Shown here: positions 36,268-44,570 of the stretch, piece by piece
Layout: each line of letters starts with the position of its first letter
How positions within the stretch are numbered: position 1 is the stretch's first letter
Origin: AP-15 sp963737145
GTDB taxonomy: Bacteria; Pseudomonadota; Alphaproteobacteria; ATCC43930; CGMCC-115725
DNA length: 64,000 nucleotides
Direction: 5' to 3'
Assembly (NCBI GenBank): GCA_963737145.1
Contig: CAVTRO010000001.1
Location: 682,001 to 746,000 of the forward strand
Translations under genes and position numbers: made by a program
Notes under the pieces: generated by a model
Database searches by the model: none
Told to the model about the DNA's origin: nothing
What the model saw: the letters and a program-made list of their open reading frames with translations, nothing else

Positions 36268-38373
36268 ATGCTGGTGGAACTGAAACGTGCCGTGCGTTAC
36301 CGCGCCTGGGTGAGCGGACATCCGGCATTTCTGCTGAGCCAGTCGTTCGATCACGAGCGCAATCTGCGGTGCGGGTTTACCGACGAAGATCACCTGCGCG
36401 CGGCGGCGCAGTGGTTAGCGGCGGCGCAGGATTCACAGTCTGACGGCGGCGTCGCCGGCCGTTATCAGCTCGGTCGCGGATGGACCTCCTCGTATCCGGA
36501 AACGACGGGCTATATCGTACCGACTTTTCTCGCGTTGAGCCGAACATTACCGCAATCCGGCTTTCGGGAACGCGCCGAACGGGCCGTGCAATTCTTATTG
36601 TCCGTGCAATTGCCGGAGGGCGGTTTTCCGGGGCTCGAAATCGCCGACAACCGCACCGCTCCGTCACCCTTCAACACCGCTCAGATATTGCATGGGCTGA
36701 CGGCGTGGCATCGCGAGACCGGTGACAAGGAAGTGCGCACGGCCGCGGCGCGCGCGGTGCACTGGCTGCTGGGCTTGCAAGACCTGGACGGGTCTTTTCG
36801 CCGTTATGCCTATGAGGATCGCGCCAGCACTTATTCAGCCTATCTGGCGTGCCGGCTCGCCGAATGGGGCGACTACGCCGGCGATGGCGCGGCCTTGGCG
36901 GCGGCCGGTCGGCACCTCGACTGGACCCTCGCTCAGCGGCGACCCAATGATTGGATTGCTCTCGCCGGCTTCGACGAACAACAGCACCATGCCGACCAGG
37001 CGTTTACGCACACGATTGCCTACACGCTCGCGGGCATTCTATCGACTGCCGAAACCTTGGGCCGCAGCGACGGTATTGATGCAGCGGCTGCGGCGGCCGA
37101 AAGGCTGGCTCGGCGCCTGGAGCTGTCGCGGTTTCTGCCCGGACTGATCGGCAGCGACTGGCGGGGGCGCAGCCGGTCCGCATGTCTGACCGGCAATTGC
37201 CAGATGGCGCTGATCTGGTTTCGACTGCATGGGCTCTCGCGCAATCTGCGGCTCGTCAATGCGGCATTTAAGGCGATCGACCTAGTCAAACTCGCCCAGC
37301 CCATGCGCAATCCAAATCCCGGTCTGTTCGGCGGCATACCCGGTTCCGATCCGATCCACGGCTCCTATATCGAAGGCGCCGTGCCGAACTGGGCAGCGAA
37401 ATACTTCATCGACGCATTGCTCGAAAGGCGGCTTGTATTGTCTCAGCTGCGGACCGAGCCGGCGAGGCCTGCGGCCATTGCGGAAACCGCAGTAGGCCCG
37501 ATTGAGCCGGGATCTGCACCATCTCCGGGGCAGCGGCTCAATACTGTGATGCTCACGACAGTCCGCTCGCAAAAAGTCCCGCAGATGCTGAGCGCATGGC
37601 GCGGGCGCGACATCGGCAACCTGACCGTAGTCGTCGAGCATCCAGCAGCAGAGCCGGGAGCGGCCAGGCTGCGCCGCCGTTTGCGGAATGAGGGACTGAG
37701 CTGGATCGCGACCCGCCTCAGCGCAGCAAGCGGCGGTGCAATGGAACCAGCGGCGCAGGACGGCTCCCCGGTCGACGTGCCGACCTACTGCCGATCACGC
37801 GGCATCGCATTTCTCGAAACCGGCCCGCTCGACAGCGCCGATGGCCTCGCTGCCATAAAAGCTCTCGGCCCCGACCTCGGTATTCACGCGGGCGCCGGCC
37901 TGCTGCGCCGGCCGTTGATCGAGGCGTTTCGACTCGGCGTCCTCAACGCGCATATGGGCCTGCTGCCGGCCTATCGCGGGATGAACGTCGCCGAATGGGC
38001 GGCGCTCGAAGGAGCGCCGGTCGGCTGCTCGGTGCATCTGATCGACACCGGCATCGACACCGGCCCGATGCTCGCGACGCGGGAGGTGGATATCGCGGGA
38101 TGCGGGTCGATCGCGGCGCTTCGCGACGCTGTCGACCGCGCTCAGCTGATGCTGCTCGGTGATGTCGTCCAAGCGGTCGCCGGCGGCCGAATGCCCGAGC
38201 CGCTGACCGCTGCCGAGCCGCCCGGTCCGCAGTATTTTCACATGCACCAGGACCTCGCCGCCATCCTCGAAGCGCAACTGCTCAGATCGGCTTCCAATAG
38301 CTTGCACCACTCACTCCACTCGTCATTGCGACCTGCGGGCTTGACCCGCGGGGAAGCAATCTCGGGCCGCTGA
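36268..38373 (+). CDS. Alpha/alpha-toroid domain fused to a formyltransferase domain
   Basis: 701 residues with two parts. The N-terminal about 400 residues are repeats resembling the prenyltransferase/squalene-cyclase or lanthionine-cyclase alpha/alpha barrel: LLSVQLPEGGFPG, HWLLGLQDLDGSFRRYAYED, LTGNCQMALIWFRLHG. The C-terminal part (about residues 440-660) matches the formyl_transf_N fold: LNAHMGLLPAYRGMNVAEW, CSVHLIDTGIDTGPML; the catalytic triad is Asn560, His562 and Asp597. Formyltransferases of this type use 10-formyl-tetrahydrofolate to formylate an amine; here the acceptor could be a sugar or a product held by the toroid. No clear ribosome site is seen upstream. The last 15-20 residues are read from a dispersed repeat. 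I do not know this architecture as a described system. Confidence 0.8.
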   Translation: MLVELKRAVRYRAWVSGHPAFLLSQSFDHERNLRCGFTDEDHLRAAAQWLAAAQDSQSDGGVAGRYQLGRGWTSSYPETTGYIVPTFLALSRTLPQSGFRERAERAVQFLLSVQLPEGGFPGLEIADNRTAPSPFNTAQILHGLTAWHRETGDKEVRTAAARAVHWLLGLQDLDGSFRRYAYEDRASTYSAYLACRLAEWGDYAGDGAALAAAGRHLDWTLAQRRPNDWIALAGFDEQQHHADQAFTHTIAYTLAGILSTAETLGRSDGIDAAAAAAERLARRLELSRFLPGLIGSDWRGRSRSACLTGNCQMALIWFRLHGLSRNLRLVNAAFKAIDLVKLAQPMRNPNPGLFGGIPGSDPIHGSYIEGAVPNWAAKYFIDALLERRLVLSQLRTEPARPAAIAETAVGPIEPGSAPSPGQRLNTVMLTTVRSQKVPQMLSAWRGRDIGNLTVVVEHPAAEPGAARLRRRLRNEGLSWIATRLSAASGGAMEPAAQDGSPVDVPTYCRSRGIAFLETGPLDSADGLAAIKALGPDLGIHAGAGLLRRPLIEAFRLGVLNAHMGLLPAYRGMNVAEWAALEGAPVGCSVHLIDTGIDTGPMLATREVDIAGCGSIAALRDAVDRAQLMLLGDVVQAVAGGRMPEPLTAAEPPGPQYFHMHQDLAAILEAQLLRSASNSLHHSLHSSLRPAGLTRGEAISGR

Positions 38374-38425
38374 GTGCTCGCGGGATCGAGATTGCTTCGT
38401 CGCGCAAGGCGCGCCTCGCAATGAC
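38322..38425. repeat. 104-bp dispersed inverted-repeat element
   Basis: Ends are a perfect 10-bp inverted repeat GTCATTGCGA (38322-38331) and TCGCAATGAC (38416-38425); an inner 12-bp pair GAAGCAATCTCG/CGAGATTGCTTC lies at 38353-38364 and 38387-38398. This is the shape of the common alphaproteobacterial intergenic palindromes. It overlaps the 3' end of the toroid-formyltransferase gene. Confidence 0.85.
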
Positions 38426-38430
38426 AGGAC

Positions 38431-39498
38431 CTAGTGCCGCGCCAGCGCTGAGGAGGTGCGGCGAATTTCCGGTGCGACCTGCTCCATGAACAGCCGGAGG
38501 CTATTGGTCGCCGTCTCATGCGGCATCGGTCCGAGGCGGAAGGATGCGATGACGCCGCCGATGCCGAGCTGGCCAATATCCGCCATCGCCTCGGCGACTC
38601 GCGCCGGCGAGCCGTGGATGAAACCGTGCTCGACCGTCGCGCGGGCCGAGGGCAGATCGCTCTCGGGCACCGCGATCCGCATGCCGGTCTCGCGAAAGAT
38701 ACGGTTGCGCAGCGCCGCCCGCGCTTCGACCATCGCCCGAAAGACCGGTACCCCGACGCGCTCGGCTTCGGCATCGGTCTCGGTGACAAACACATTGCGC
38801 CATACCCAGCTCTCCGCCAAGTTGGCGGCGATCCGCTCCTCGCCGAAGCCCGCCTCGCACATCGCGGTGCGGTAGAGATCGACGCGCCGGCTCGTCACCG
38901 CCATCGACTGCACGTTCATCAGAAACGGCCGGCCTTGCCGGGCGAGTTCGATCACCGAGGCTTCGCCCGAAGCGGCGCGGATCAGCACCGGATGGGGTTT
39001 CGTATAGGGCCGCGGCCGCAGCATTGGGACATCGAGATGCCAGAACTTGCCATGGTGGCTGAACCCTTCGCCGGTCCATGCGGTTACCAGGATCTCCTCC
39101 GCCTCCTCCAGGCGCTCCTGCGCCTCGTGGTGGTCGATCCCGAAGCCCTGATAATCGTAGATGTTGTAGGAGGAGCCGCGGCCGAGACCGACGACGAGCC
39201 GCCCTTTGGTGATGTTATCGAGAAGCGCCAATTGCTCGGCGAGGCGGATCGGGTGATGCAGTGCCGTCTGCACGACCGCAAACCCGATACTGCTGCGCCG
39301 CGTCGAGGTGGCCAGCGCGCCGGCGAAGCTGATCGGGTCGACATAGGCGCAGATCCCGTCGAAGTGATGCTCGGCGAGCCAGATCACATCCACGCCCAGT
39401 TCGTCCGACAGCCAGGCCTCGCGCATCGTCTCGTCGATCACCACGCCATCGCGCGCCGGGTCGCGGCAGTCCGAAAACAGGAAATTGCCAAATCTCAT
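38431..39498 (-). CDS. LLM class (luciferase-like) flavin-dependent oxidoreductase
   Basis: 355 residues: GVDVIWLAEHHFDGICAYVDP, NITKGRLVVGLGRGSSYNIYDYQG and GKFWHLDVPMLRPRPYTKPHP are typical of bacterial luciferase-like monooxygenases with a TIM-barrel that uses FMNH2 or F420H2. The nearest relatives oxidise small organics such as alkanesulfonates or long-chain ketones; substrate unknown. A flavin reductase gene lies 2 kb away at 41543. Confidence 0.9.
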   Translation of the reverse strand: MRFGNFLFSDCRDPARDGVVIDETMREAWLSDELGVDVIWLAEHHFDGICAYVDPISFAGALATSTRRSSIGFAVVQTALHHPIRLAEQLALLDNITKGRLVVGLGRGSSYNIYDYQGFGIDHHEAQERLEEAEEILVTAWTGEGFSHHGKFWHLDVPMLRPRPYTKPHPVLIRAASGEASVIELARQGRPFLMNVQSMAVTSRRVDLYRTAMCEAGFGEERIAANLAESWVWRNVFVTETDAEAERVGVPVFRAMVEARAALRNRIFRETGMRIAVPESDLPSARATVEHGFIHGSPARVAEAMADIGQLGIGGVIASFRLGPMPHETATNSLRLFMEQVAPEIRRTSSALARH

Positions 39499-39573
39499 GC
39501 GCGATCCCTCCTACCCTTGGCGCATCACGGGCGGCTCGCGGGGGGCTGTCAAGCGACGCTGCGAGCGCTTGAC

Positions 39574-39786
39574 ATGAAAGTAGCTGTCGCTATGAGAACG
39601 ACCGCCGACCTTCCCGATGAATTGCATGGACCGAAGGCCCCGCTGGTCGCCGTACCGAGGTCTCGGGTTCGGGGGCTCGAAAGTACGCGCCGGAGCCCCT
39701 CCTCGACGAGGTCTTTGAAGTTGCGGCCACGCAACGCTGCCTCCGCCTTAGCCCGCCGATACGACTGCGAGCGCCCATTTGAATCC
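39574..39786 (+). pseudogene. Antitoxin-like (ribbon-helix-helix type) gene with an inverted internal segment
   Basis: The plus strand starts well with MRTTADLPDEL (from the ATG at 39592) and then loses sense. The segment 39625-39761 read on the minus strand gives YRRAKAEAALRGRNFKDLVEEGLRRVL, the natural continuation of a VapB/Arc-like antitoxin. Flipping this 137-bp segment joins GAT-GAA-TTG to TAT-CGG-CGG and restores one frame of about 75 codons to a TGA near 39786. TTGACA at 39569-39574 and TATGAG form a promoter-like pair just upstream. No toxin gene follows. In its present orientation the product would be nonfunctional. Confidence 0.65.
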
Positions 39787-39877
39787 GCACCCGAACATGT
39801 CGATATTTGATGCAAATTGGTTGGGAATTTTGCAAAAAACGCGGTTAACATAGCTCCCCGCGATGGGCGGAGAAACA

Positions 39878-41461
39878 ATGCGAATGAGGCGGCGAAGCTT
39901 CTTGAAATCGACCCTTGCCGGCGGGGCAGCTCTGGCCATCCCACAAATCGGGCGCACCGAGGCGCAAAAGATCCTCAACTTCGTGCCGCACGCCGACCTG
40001 GCCTCGCTCGACCCGGTTTGGACTACCGCCGACATTACCCGCAACTTTGCTCTGGCGGTTTACGACACGCTTTACGGCTACGACGCGGGATTCGATGCTC
40101 AGCCGCAAATGGTCGAGGGCCATGCGATAGAGAATGACGGCCTGCAATGGGACCTGCAGCTGCGGGATGGGCTGAAATTCCACGACGGCTCCCCGGTCCG
40201 GGCAGCGGACTGCGTCGCCACGATAACGAGGTGGGCCAAGCGCTACCCGATGGGTCAGGCGCTGATGGACCGCACCGACGAGCTCGCGGCAATCTCTGAG
40301 AAGACGATCCGCTTCCGCCTGAAAAAACCGTTTCCGCTGTTGCCGGACGCGCTGGCCGAACCCTACTGCTCGATCATGCCGGAGCGGCTGGCCAAGACCG
40401 ACGCCTTTGAGCAGATCGAGGAGGCGATCGGTTCGGGACCGTTCATATTCGTCGCTTCCGAGCGGATACCCGGTCAGCGCACCGTCTTCGAGAGAAACCC
40501 CGACTACCTCCCGCGACCCGGCGGCAAACCCAGCTTCAGCGCGGGTCCCAAGCTGGCGCACATCGAACGTGTCGTGTGGAATTACCTGCAAGACCCGACA
40601 ACCGCGGCCGCAGCCTTGGCTCAGGGTGAGGTCGACTGGTGGGAAAACCCGCAGATCGATCTGGTGCCGCATCTCAAGCACAACAAGAAGCTGGTCGTCG
40701 CGGTCAAGGATCGCACGGGCAGGATGGGCTGTCTGCGGTTTAATCAACTGTTCCCGCCATTCGACAATGCGGCGGTGCGCCGTGTCGTGCTCGATGCGGT
40801 CGACCAGGAATCGGTCATGGCCGCCGTTGCCGGGGCAGAGCCCAGCCTCTCGAAGATCGATGTCGGGCTGTTTGTGCCGGGAACGCCGATGGCGAGCGAT
40901 GTCGGCGTTGAGATTACCCGGCGGCCAGACGACTACGAAGGAAAGAAAAAAGAATTGTTCGCCGCTGGATACCGAGGCGAGCGGGTAGTCGTGCTGGCCT
41001 GCTCGACCATTCCGAGCATCCATGCAATGTCGCAGGTCGCAACCGATGTTCTGCGGCGGATCGGCATGAACATCGATGTGCAATTGCTCGAATGGGGCAG
41101 CGTGGTGGCGCGCCGCGCCAGCCGCGAGCCGCCGGACAACGGCGGGTGGAGCATCTTCTATACGAGCCTCGGCGGCATGGGGAACATCTCCCCCGGACCC
41201 AATCTTCCCCTGCGCGCGAATGGTGCCACAGCCTGGTTCGGCTGGCCCGATGATCTGAAGATGGAGGCGCTGCGCGAGGCTTGGTTCGAGGCTCCGGACC
41301 AGCAAGCGCAGCGGAGCCTATGCCGCAAGATGCAGGAGGAGTTCTGGTTGAACCCGTCCTATGTTCCGCTCGGCCTGTGGTACCAGCCGACCGCGTTCCG
41401 CGCCAACCTGCAGGATGTGCGGGACGGCTGGCCGCAATTCTATGGTGTGCGGCGGGGGTGA
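39878..41461 (+). CDS. ABC transporter substrate-binding protein, family 5 (peptide/nickel type), Tat-exported
   Basis: About 527 residues. The N-terminus MRMRRRSFLKSTLAGGAALA is a twin-arginine signal; the mature part has GLKFHDGSPVRAADCVATI and PEFWLNPSYVP-like ending typical of SBP_bac_5 proteins that bind oligopeptides, nickel or glutathione in the periplasm. The ATG at 39878 has GGCGGAG six bases upstream, preferred to one 15 bases upstream. No permease or ATPase genes adjoin it, so it is an orphan binding protein. Confidence 0.9.
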   Translation: MRMRRRSFLKSTLAGGAALAIPQIGRTEAQKILNFVPHADLASLDPVWTTADITRNFALAVYDTLYGYDAGFDAQPQMVEGHAIENDGLQWDLQLRDGLKFHDGSPVRAADCVATITRWAKRYPMGQALMDRTDELAAISEKTIRFRLKKPFPLLPDALAEPYCSIMPERLAKTDAFEQIEEAIGSGPFIFVASERIPGQRTVFERNPDYLPRPGGKPSFSAGPKLAHIERVVWNYLQDPTTAAAALAQGEVDWWENPQIDLVPHLKHNKKLVVAVKDRTGRMGCLRFNQLFPPFDNAAVRRVVLDAVDQESVMAAVAGAEPSLSKIDVGLFVPGTPMASDVGVEITRRPDDYEGKKKELFAAGYRGERVVVLACSTIPSIHAMSQVATDVLRRIGMNIDVQLLEWGSVVARRASREPPDNGGWSIFYTSLGGMGNISPGPNLPLRANGATAWFGWPDDLKMEALREAWFEAPDQQAQRSLCRKMQEEFWLNPSYVPLGLWYQPTAFRANLQDVRDGWPQFYGVRRG

Positions 41462-41542
41462 GCCCGAACCGAGACCCGGTTGCCCGCCGGCGGGACGCTT
41501 CCCAATTATCCGCCCAGCCAATTCGTAATCGAGGAGGACGGA

Positions 41543-42046
41543 ATGGATCAGGACGCCAAGAAGACCGTGCTGCGCATGATCCCCTACGGGATCTACGTGC
41601 TGACTGCGGATGACGGCAAGGGCAATGTCGCTGCCGCGACGGTCAACTGGGTCACGCAGACCGCCTTTTCGCCGCCGCTCGTCGTCGTCGGGGTGAAGAC
41701 CGATTCCGGCGCTTACCAGATCATCAAGGACAAAAAGACGTTCGCGCTCAACATGCTCGGCAAGGACCAGAAGGGAGCCGCCTTTACCTTCTTCAAGCCG
41801 ACCAAGCTGGAGGACGGCAAACTGAGCGGGCAGGCCGTTTACAGGGGCACGACCGGGGTCCCGATCCTCGACGCCGCACCGGCGGCGGTCGAATGCCGCG
41901 TCACCGGCATCCTCGAGCAGGGCGATCATCACATCGTCGTCGGCGAGGTCGTCGAGGCGCATCTGCCCAAGCCGATATCCGGGCGGCCCGACGCGGTGAT
42001 CCTCGAGATGAAGGATCTCGGCGACAACGTCTTCTACGGCGGCTGA
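41543..42046 (+). CDS. Flavin reductase-like domain protein
   Basis: 167 residues: MDQDAKKTVLRMIPYGIYVLTA, AATVNWVTQTAFSPPLVVVGVK and FALNMLGKDQKG are the flavin reductase-like (FMN-binding split barrel) pattern. Such enzymes supply FMNH2 to two-component monooxygenases, and LLM-class oxidoreductases lie on both sides. The start at 41543 has a near-perfect GAGGAGGACGGA ribosome site. Confidence 0.9.
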   Translation: MDQDAKKTVLRMIPYGIYVLTADDGKGNVAAATVNWVTQTAFSPPLVVVGVKTDSGAYQIIKDKKTFALNMLGKDQKGAAFTFFKPTKLEDGKLSGQAVYRGTTGVPILDAAPAAVECRVTGILEQGDHHIVVGEVVEAHLPKPISGRPDAVILEMKDLGDNVFYGG

Positions 42047-42157
42047 CCCGCGGGCCACGCCGATTCGGTTGCCGCGGGGTTCGGCAGCTCGACTTTACCA
42101 TAGTTTCCCGCCACGATGCGCCGAGTTCGCGGTCGGTGAGCTGCAGGCGAGAGTGAC

Positions 42158-42793
42158 ATGGACGACCGGCTCGGGCTGCCGCAGGGGGCTTTTGCGAAGA
42201 TCGACGCGGAGGAGGACGAGCTCTTCTACGAGCCGCCGCGGCTGGTCTGCCATATCGACGAGGGCGCGATCGCGGCGCTGACCGAGTTCTATCGGGTTGC
42301 ACTGCCGGCGGGTGGCGTCTTGCTCGATTTGATGAGCAGCTGGGTCAGCCATCTGCCGCCCGAGATCGACTATGCCGAGGTGACCGGCCAAGGCATGAAT
42401 GCGAGCGAGCTCGCAGCCAACCCGCGGCTCACCCGCTGGTTTGTCCAAAACCTCAATCGCGACACGAAGCTGCCTCTGGCGGACGCGAGTGTCGATGCAG
42501 CGATGGTCTGCGTGTCGATCCAGTATCTGCAGCAGCCGGTGGCGGTGCTGTGTGAGATCGCGCGTGTGCTGCGGCCGGGCGGGCCTCTCGTCATCAGTTT
42601 CTCGAACCGATGCTTTTGGACAAAGGCAGTCGCGATCTGGCGGGCGCTGGACGATGCGGGTCACGTGCGGCTCGTCGAACGCTATCTCAGCCACGCCGGG
42701 TTCGAGCTGATCGAGACGCATCAGCTGGCGGAGTGGGTCGAGGACATCAGCGACCCGATGACCGCCGTGGTCGGCCGCGCCCCGGCGGTGTAG
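42158..42793 (+). CDS. Class I SAM-dependent methyltransferase
   Basis: 211 residues. A degenerate motif I (GGVLLDLMSSWVSHLP), a later LPLADASVDAAMVCVSIQYL and EIARVLRPGGPLVISFSNRCFW are the typical Methyltransf_11 elements. The glycine-rich loop is unusual, MSSW replacing the standard GxGxG, as in a small alphaproteobacterial subfamily. Substrate unknown. Confidence 0.85.
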   Translation: MDDRLGLPQGAFAKIDAEEDELFYEPPRLVCHIDEGAIAALTEFYRVALPAGGVLLDLMSSWVSHLPPEIDYAEVTGQGMNASELAANPRLTRWFVQNLNRDTKLPLADASVDAAMVCVSIQYLQQPVAVLCEIARVLRPGGPLVISFSNRCFWTKAVAIWRALDDAGHVRLVERYLSHAGFELIETHQLAEWVEDISDPMTAVVGRAPAV

Positions 42794-42809
42794 GTTGCCT
42801 TCTTGTCTT

Positions 42810-42860
42810 ACCGGCGAAGGCCGGTATCCATGGCGGAAATGCTTTCCGGCCTTCGCCGGG
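42810..42860. repeat. Pair of REP-like palindromes
   Basis: ACCGGCGAAGGCCGGT followed 20 bases later by CCGGCCTTCGCCGGG, an inverted pair of the same core found at 10227 and 20941. They lie in the short gap between two genes. Confidence 0.7.
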
Positions 42861-42880
42861 AAAGTCATAGGAGTTAAACA

Positions 42881-43771
42881 ATGCAATTTGGCACATTATT
42901 GCCATTAGGCGATATCGGCGGCGATCCGGCGACCGTGCGCGAATACGCGCAGACGGCCGAAGCGATCGGCTACGATTTTGTCGAGGCGCCCGACCATGTG
43001 CTCGGCGCCAGCGAGGCCAGCGCGCCGGAGCCTGGCCGCACCGGGGCCGGGCTGTATCATGACCCGTTCGTGCTGTTCGGCTATCTCGCCGGCTGCACGC
43101 GGAAACTCGGGTTTTCGACCGGCGTGTTGATCCTGCCGCAGCGGCAGACCGTGCTCGTCGCGAAGCAGGCCGCTTCGCTCGACGTGCTGTGCGGCGGCCG
43201 GTTCCGGCTCGGGATCGGGGTCGGCTGGAACGAGGTCGAGTTCACCGGGCTCAACGAGGATTTTCACAACCGCGGCCGCCGCTCCGAGGAGCAGGTGCAG
43301 GTCATGCAGGCGCTGTGGGGCGAGCCGCATGTGAGCTTCAAGGGCGAGTGGCACACGATCCAGGATGCCGGGATCAATCCGCGGCCCGCCTCGGGCAAGG
43401 TGCCGGTGTGGTTCGGCGGGCATCACGACCGCACTTTGCCGCGCATCGCCAAATGGGGCGACGGCTGGATGCCGAACGCCTATCCGCCCGACCAGAGCGC
43501 GCTCGGCGTCTTCGGCCAGTTGCGCCGTCTGACCGAAGAGGCGGGCCGCGATCCGGCCAAGGTCGGAATCGAGGTCTGGGTGTCGATGGGCACCGGAACC
43601 GAGGCTGATTGGGCCAAGGAAGGCCGCTTCTGGAAACAGGCCGGCGCCTCGCATCTATGCCTGACGACGACCTTCAACCGCCGCCACCACAAGCGCATCC
43701 CAGGCCACACGATGTCCGACCACCTCGCCGCATTGCGCCGCTACCACTCGGCGGTCGCGGACCAGCTCTAA
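42881..43771 (+). CDS. LLM class F420-dependent oxidoreductase (TIGR03619-like)
   Basis: 296 residues starting MQFGTLLPLGDIGGDPATVREYAQ, with the core LDVLCGGRFRLGIGVGWNEVEF and PVWFGGHHDRTLPRIAKWGDGWMP that marks TIGR03619-type F420-dependent enzymes. AGGAGTTAAACA gives a strong ribosome site. The C-terminal end (LAALRRYHSAVADQL) occurs again, degraded, at 44147-44192. Confidence 0.9.
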   Translation: MQFGTLLPLGDIGGDPATVREYAQTAEAIGYDFVEAPDHVLGASEASAPEPGRTGAGLYHDPFVLFGYLAGCTRKLGFSTGVLILPQRQTVLVAKQAASLDVLCGGRFRLGIGVGWNEVEFTGLNEDFHNRGRRSEEQVQVMQALWGEPHVSFKGEWHTIQDAGINPRPASGKVPVWFGGHHDRTLPRIAKWGDGWMPNAYPPDQSALGVFGQLRRLTEEAGRDPAKVGIEVWVSMGTGTEADWAKEGRFWKQAGASHLCLTTTFNRRHHKRIPGHTMSDHLAALRRYHSAVADQL

Positions 43772-44146
43772 ACGAGCTGCCCTGCGGTCTGCGTGCTTCG
43801 AGACGCGCCCTTCAGGCGCTCCTCAGCATGAGGTAAGTCTATGATAACGCGAAGAATTACCTCATCCTGAGGAGCCGATCTGGTCGCGCACATCCGCGAG
43901 ATGCCTGCTCCAGGCTACCGTTAAGCAAATCATACCGCACAATTCGCGCACCGCGATAATCTATCGAGCGCCCCTCTGGGGTAGGTAAGCACTAATCTAA
44001 CCGCCGTTATCACAAACAACAATAATTTATTGCGTTATTGGATATGAGATGGTATTATCCGCCAGTTAGCCGCCGGTCGCGGCCCTTGCTGTAAATTCGC
44101 TGCAAAAAACAGCGAGAACAGCAAAAAAGTATAGACGATGTACCCG
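43772..44146. other. Gene-free stretch with a dispersed repeat and an AT-rich segment
   Basis: It contains a dispersed inverted repeat at 43796-43885 and then an unusually AT-rich 200 bp (for example caacaataatttattgcg). No gene or RNA was recognised. It separates the oxidoreductase from the copy of its 3' end. Confidence 0.6.
43796..43885. repeat. Dispersed inverted repeat
   Basis: CTCCTCAGCATGAGG and, about 35 bases later, CCTCATCCTGAGGAGC face each other, preceded by GCTTCGAGACGCG. This is the form of a repeat frequent in Bradyrhizobium-type genomes. Confidence 0.65.
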
Positions 44147-44192
44147 CCTCGCGGCGCTGCGGCGCTACCACACCGCCGTCGCGGATCAGCTT
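44147..44192 (+). pseudogene. Fragment of the LLM oxidoreductase 3' end
   Basis: The bases CTCGCGGCGCTGCGGCGCTA onward match 43722-43770 and encode LAALRRYHTAVADQL, as at the end of the intact gene. Only this end is present; nothing upstream resembles the enzyme. Confidence 0.75.
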
Positions 44193-44204
44193 TGGGGCGC
44201 GCGC

Positions 44205-44480
44205 TTATTCTGCCGCCTGGGCGCTCGCAGCATCCGGCAGCATGCCGAGCGCGCGCTTGTAGAGGTCGAGGAGGCTCTCCTGCTCGTCGTGCTCATCCTT
44301 GTCCATTTTGCGGATCTTGATGAGCTGGCGCATGATTTTCGGCTCGAAGCCGGTGCCTTTGGCCTCGGCGTAGACTTCTTTGATGTCTTCGCCGAGCGCA
44401 CGTTTTTCATCCTCGAGGCGCTCGATGCGCTCGATCAGTGATTTGAGCTGCTCGCCCGCAATGCCGCCGAAATCGGCCAT
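44205..44480 (-). CDS. gapR: Nucleoid-associated protein GapR (DUF2312)
   Basis: 91 residues: EQLKSLIERIERLEDEKRALGEDIKEVYAEAKGTGFEPK and MRQLIKIRKMDKDEHDEQESLLDLYKRALG are the hallmark of GapR, which clamps overtwisted DNA and aids chromosome replication in Caulobacter and related alphaproteobacteria. GAGGGGGATTC before the ATG is a strong ribosome site. Short alanine-rich tail (ASAQAAE). Confidence 0.93.
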   Translation of the reverse strand: MADFGGIAGEQLKSLIERIERLEDEKRALGEDIKEVYAEAKGTGFEPKIMRQLIKIRKMDKDEHDEQESLLDLYKRALGMLPDAASAQAAE

Positions 44481-44570
44481 GAATCCCCCTCATCCCCGTT
44501 GCGATGCCGCCCCCCGGCGGCGGCGCCGACGATAGCGGCGCCTCAACCCCGGATCAATGGATTTAGGGGA

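Noticed and set aside
38322..38425. CRISPR array or small RNA gene
   Set aside because: A single inverted-repeat element, not regularly spaced direct repeats; no CRISPR array or cas gene was seen anywhere in the window.
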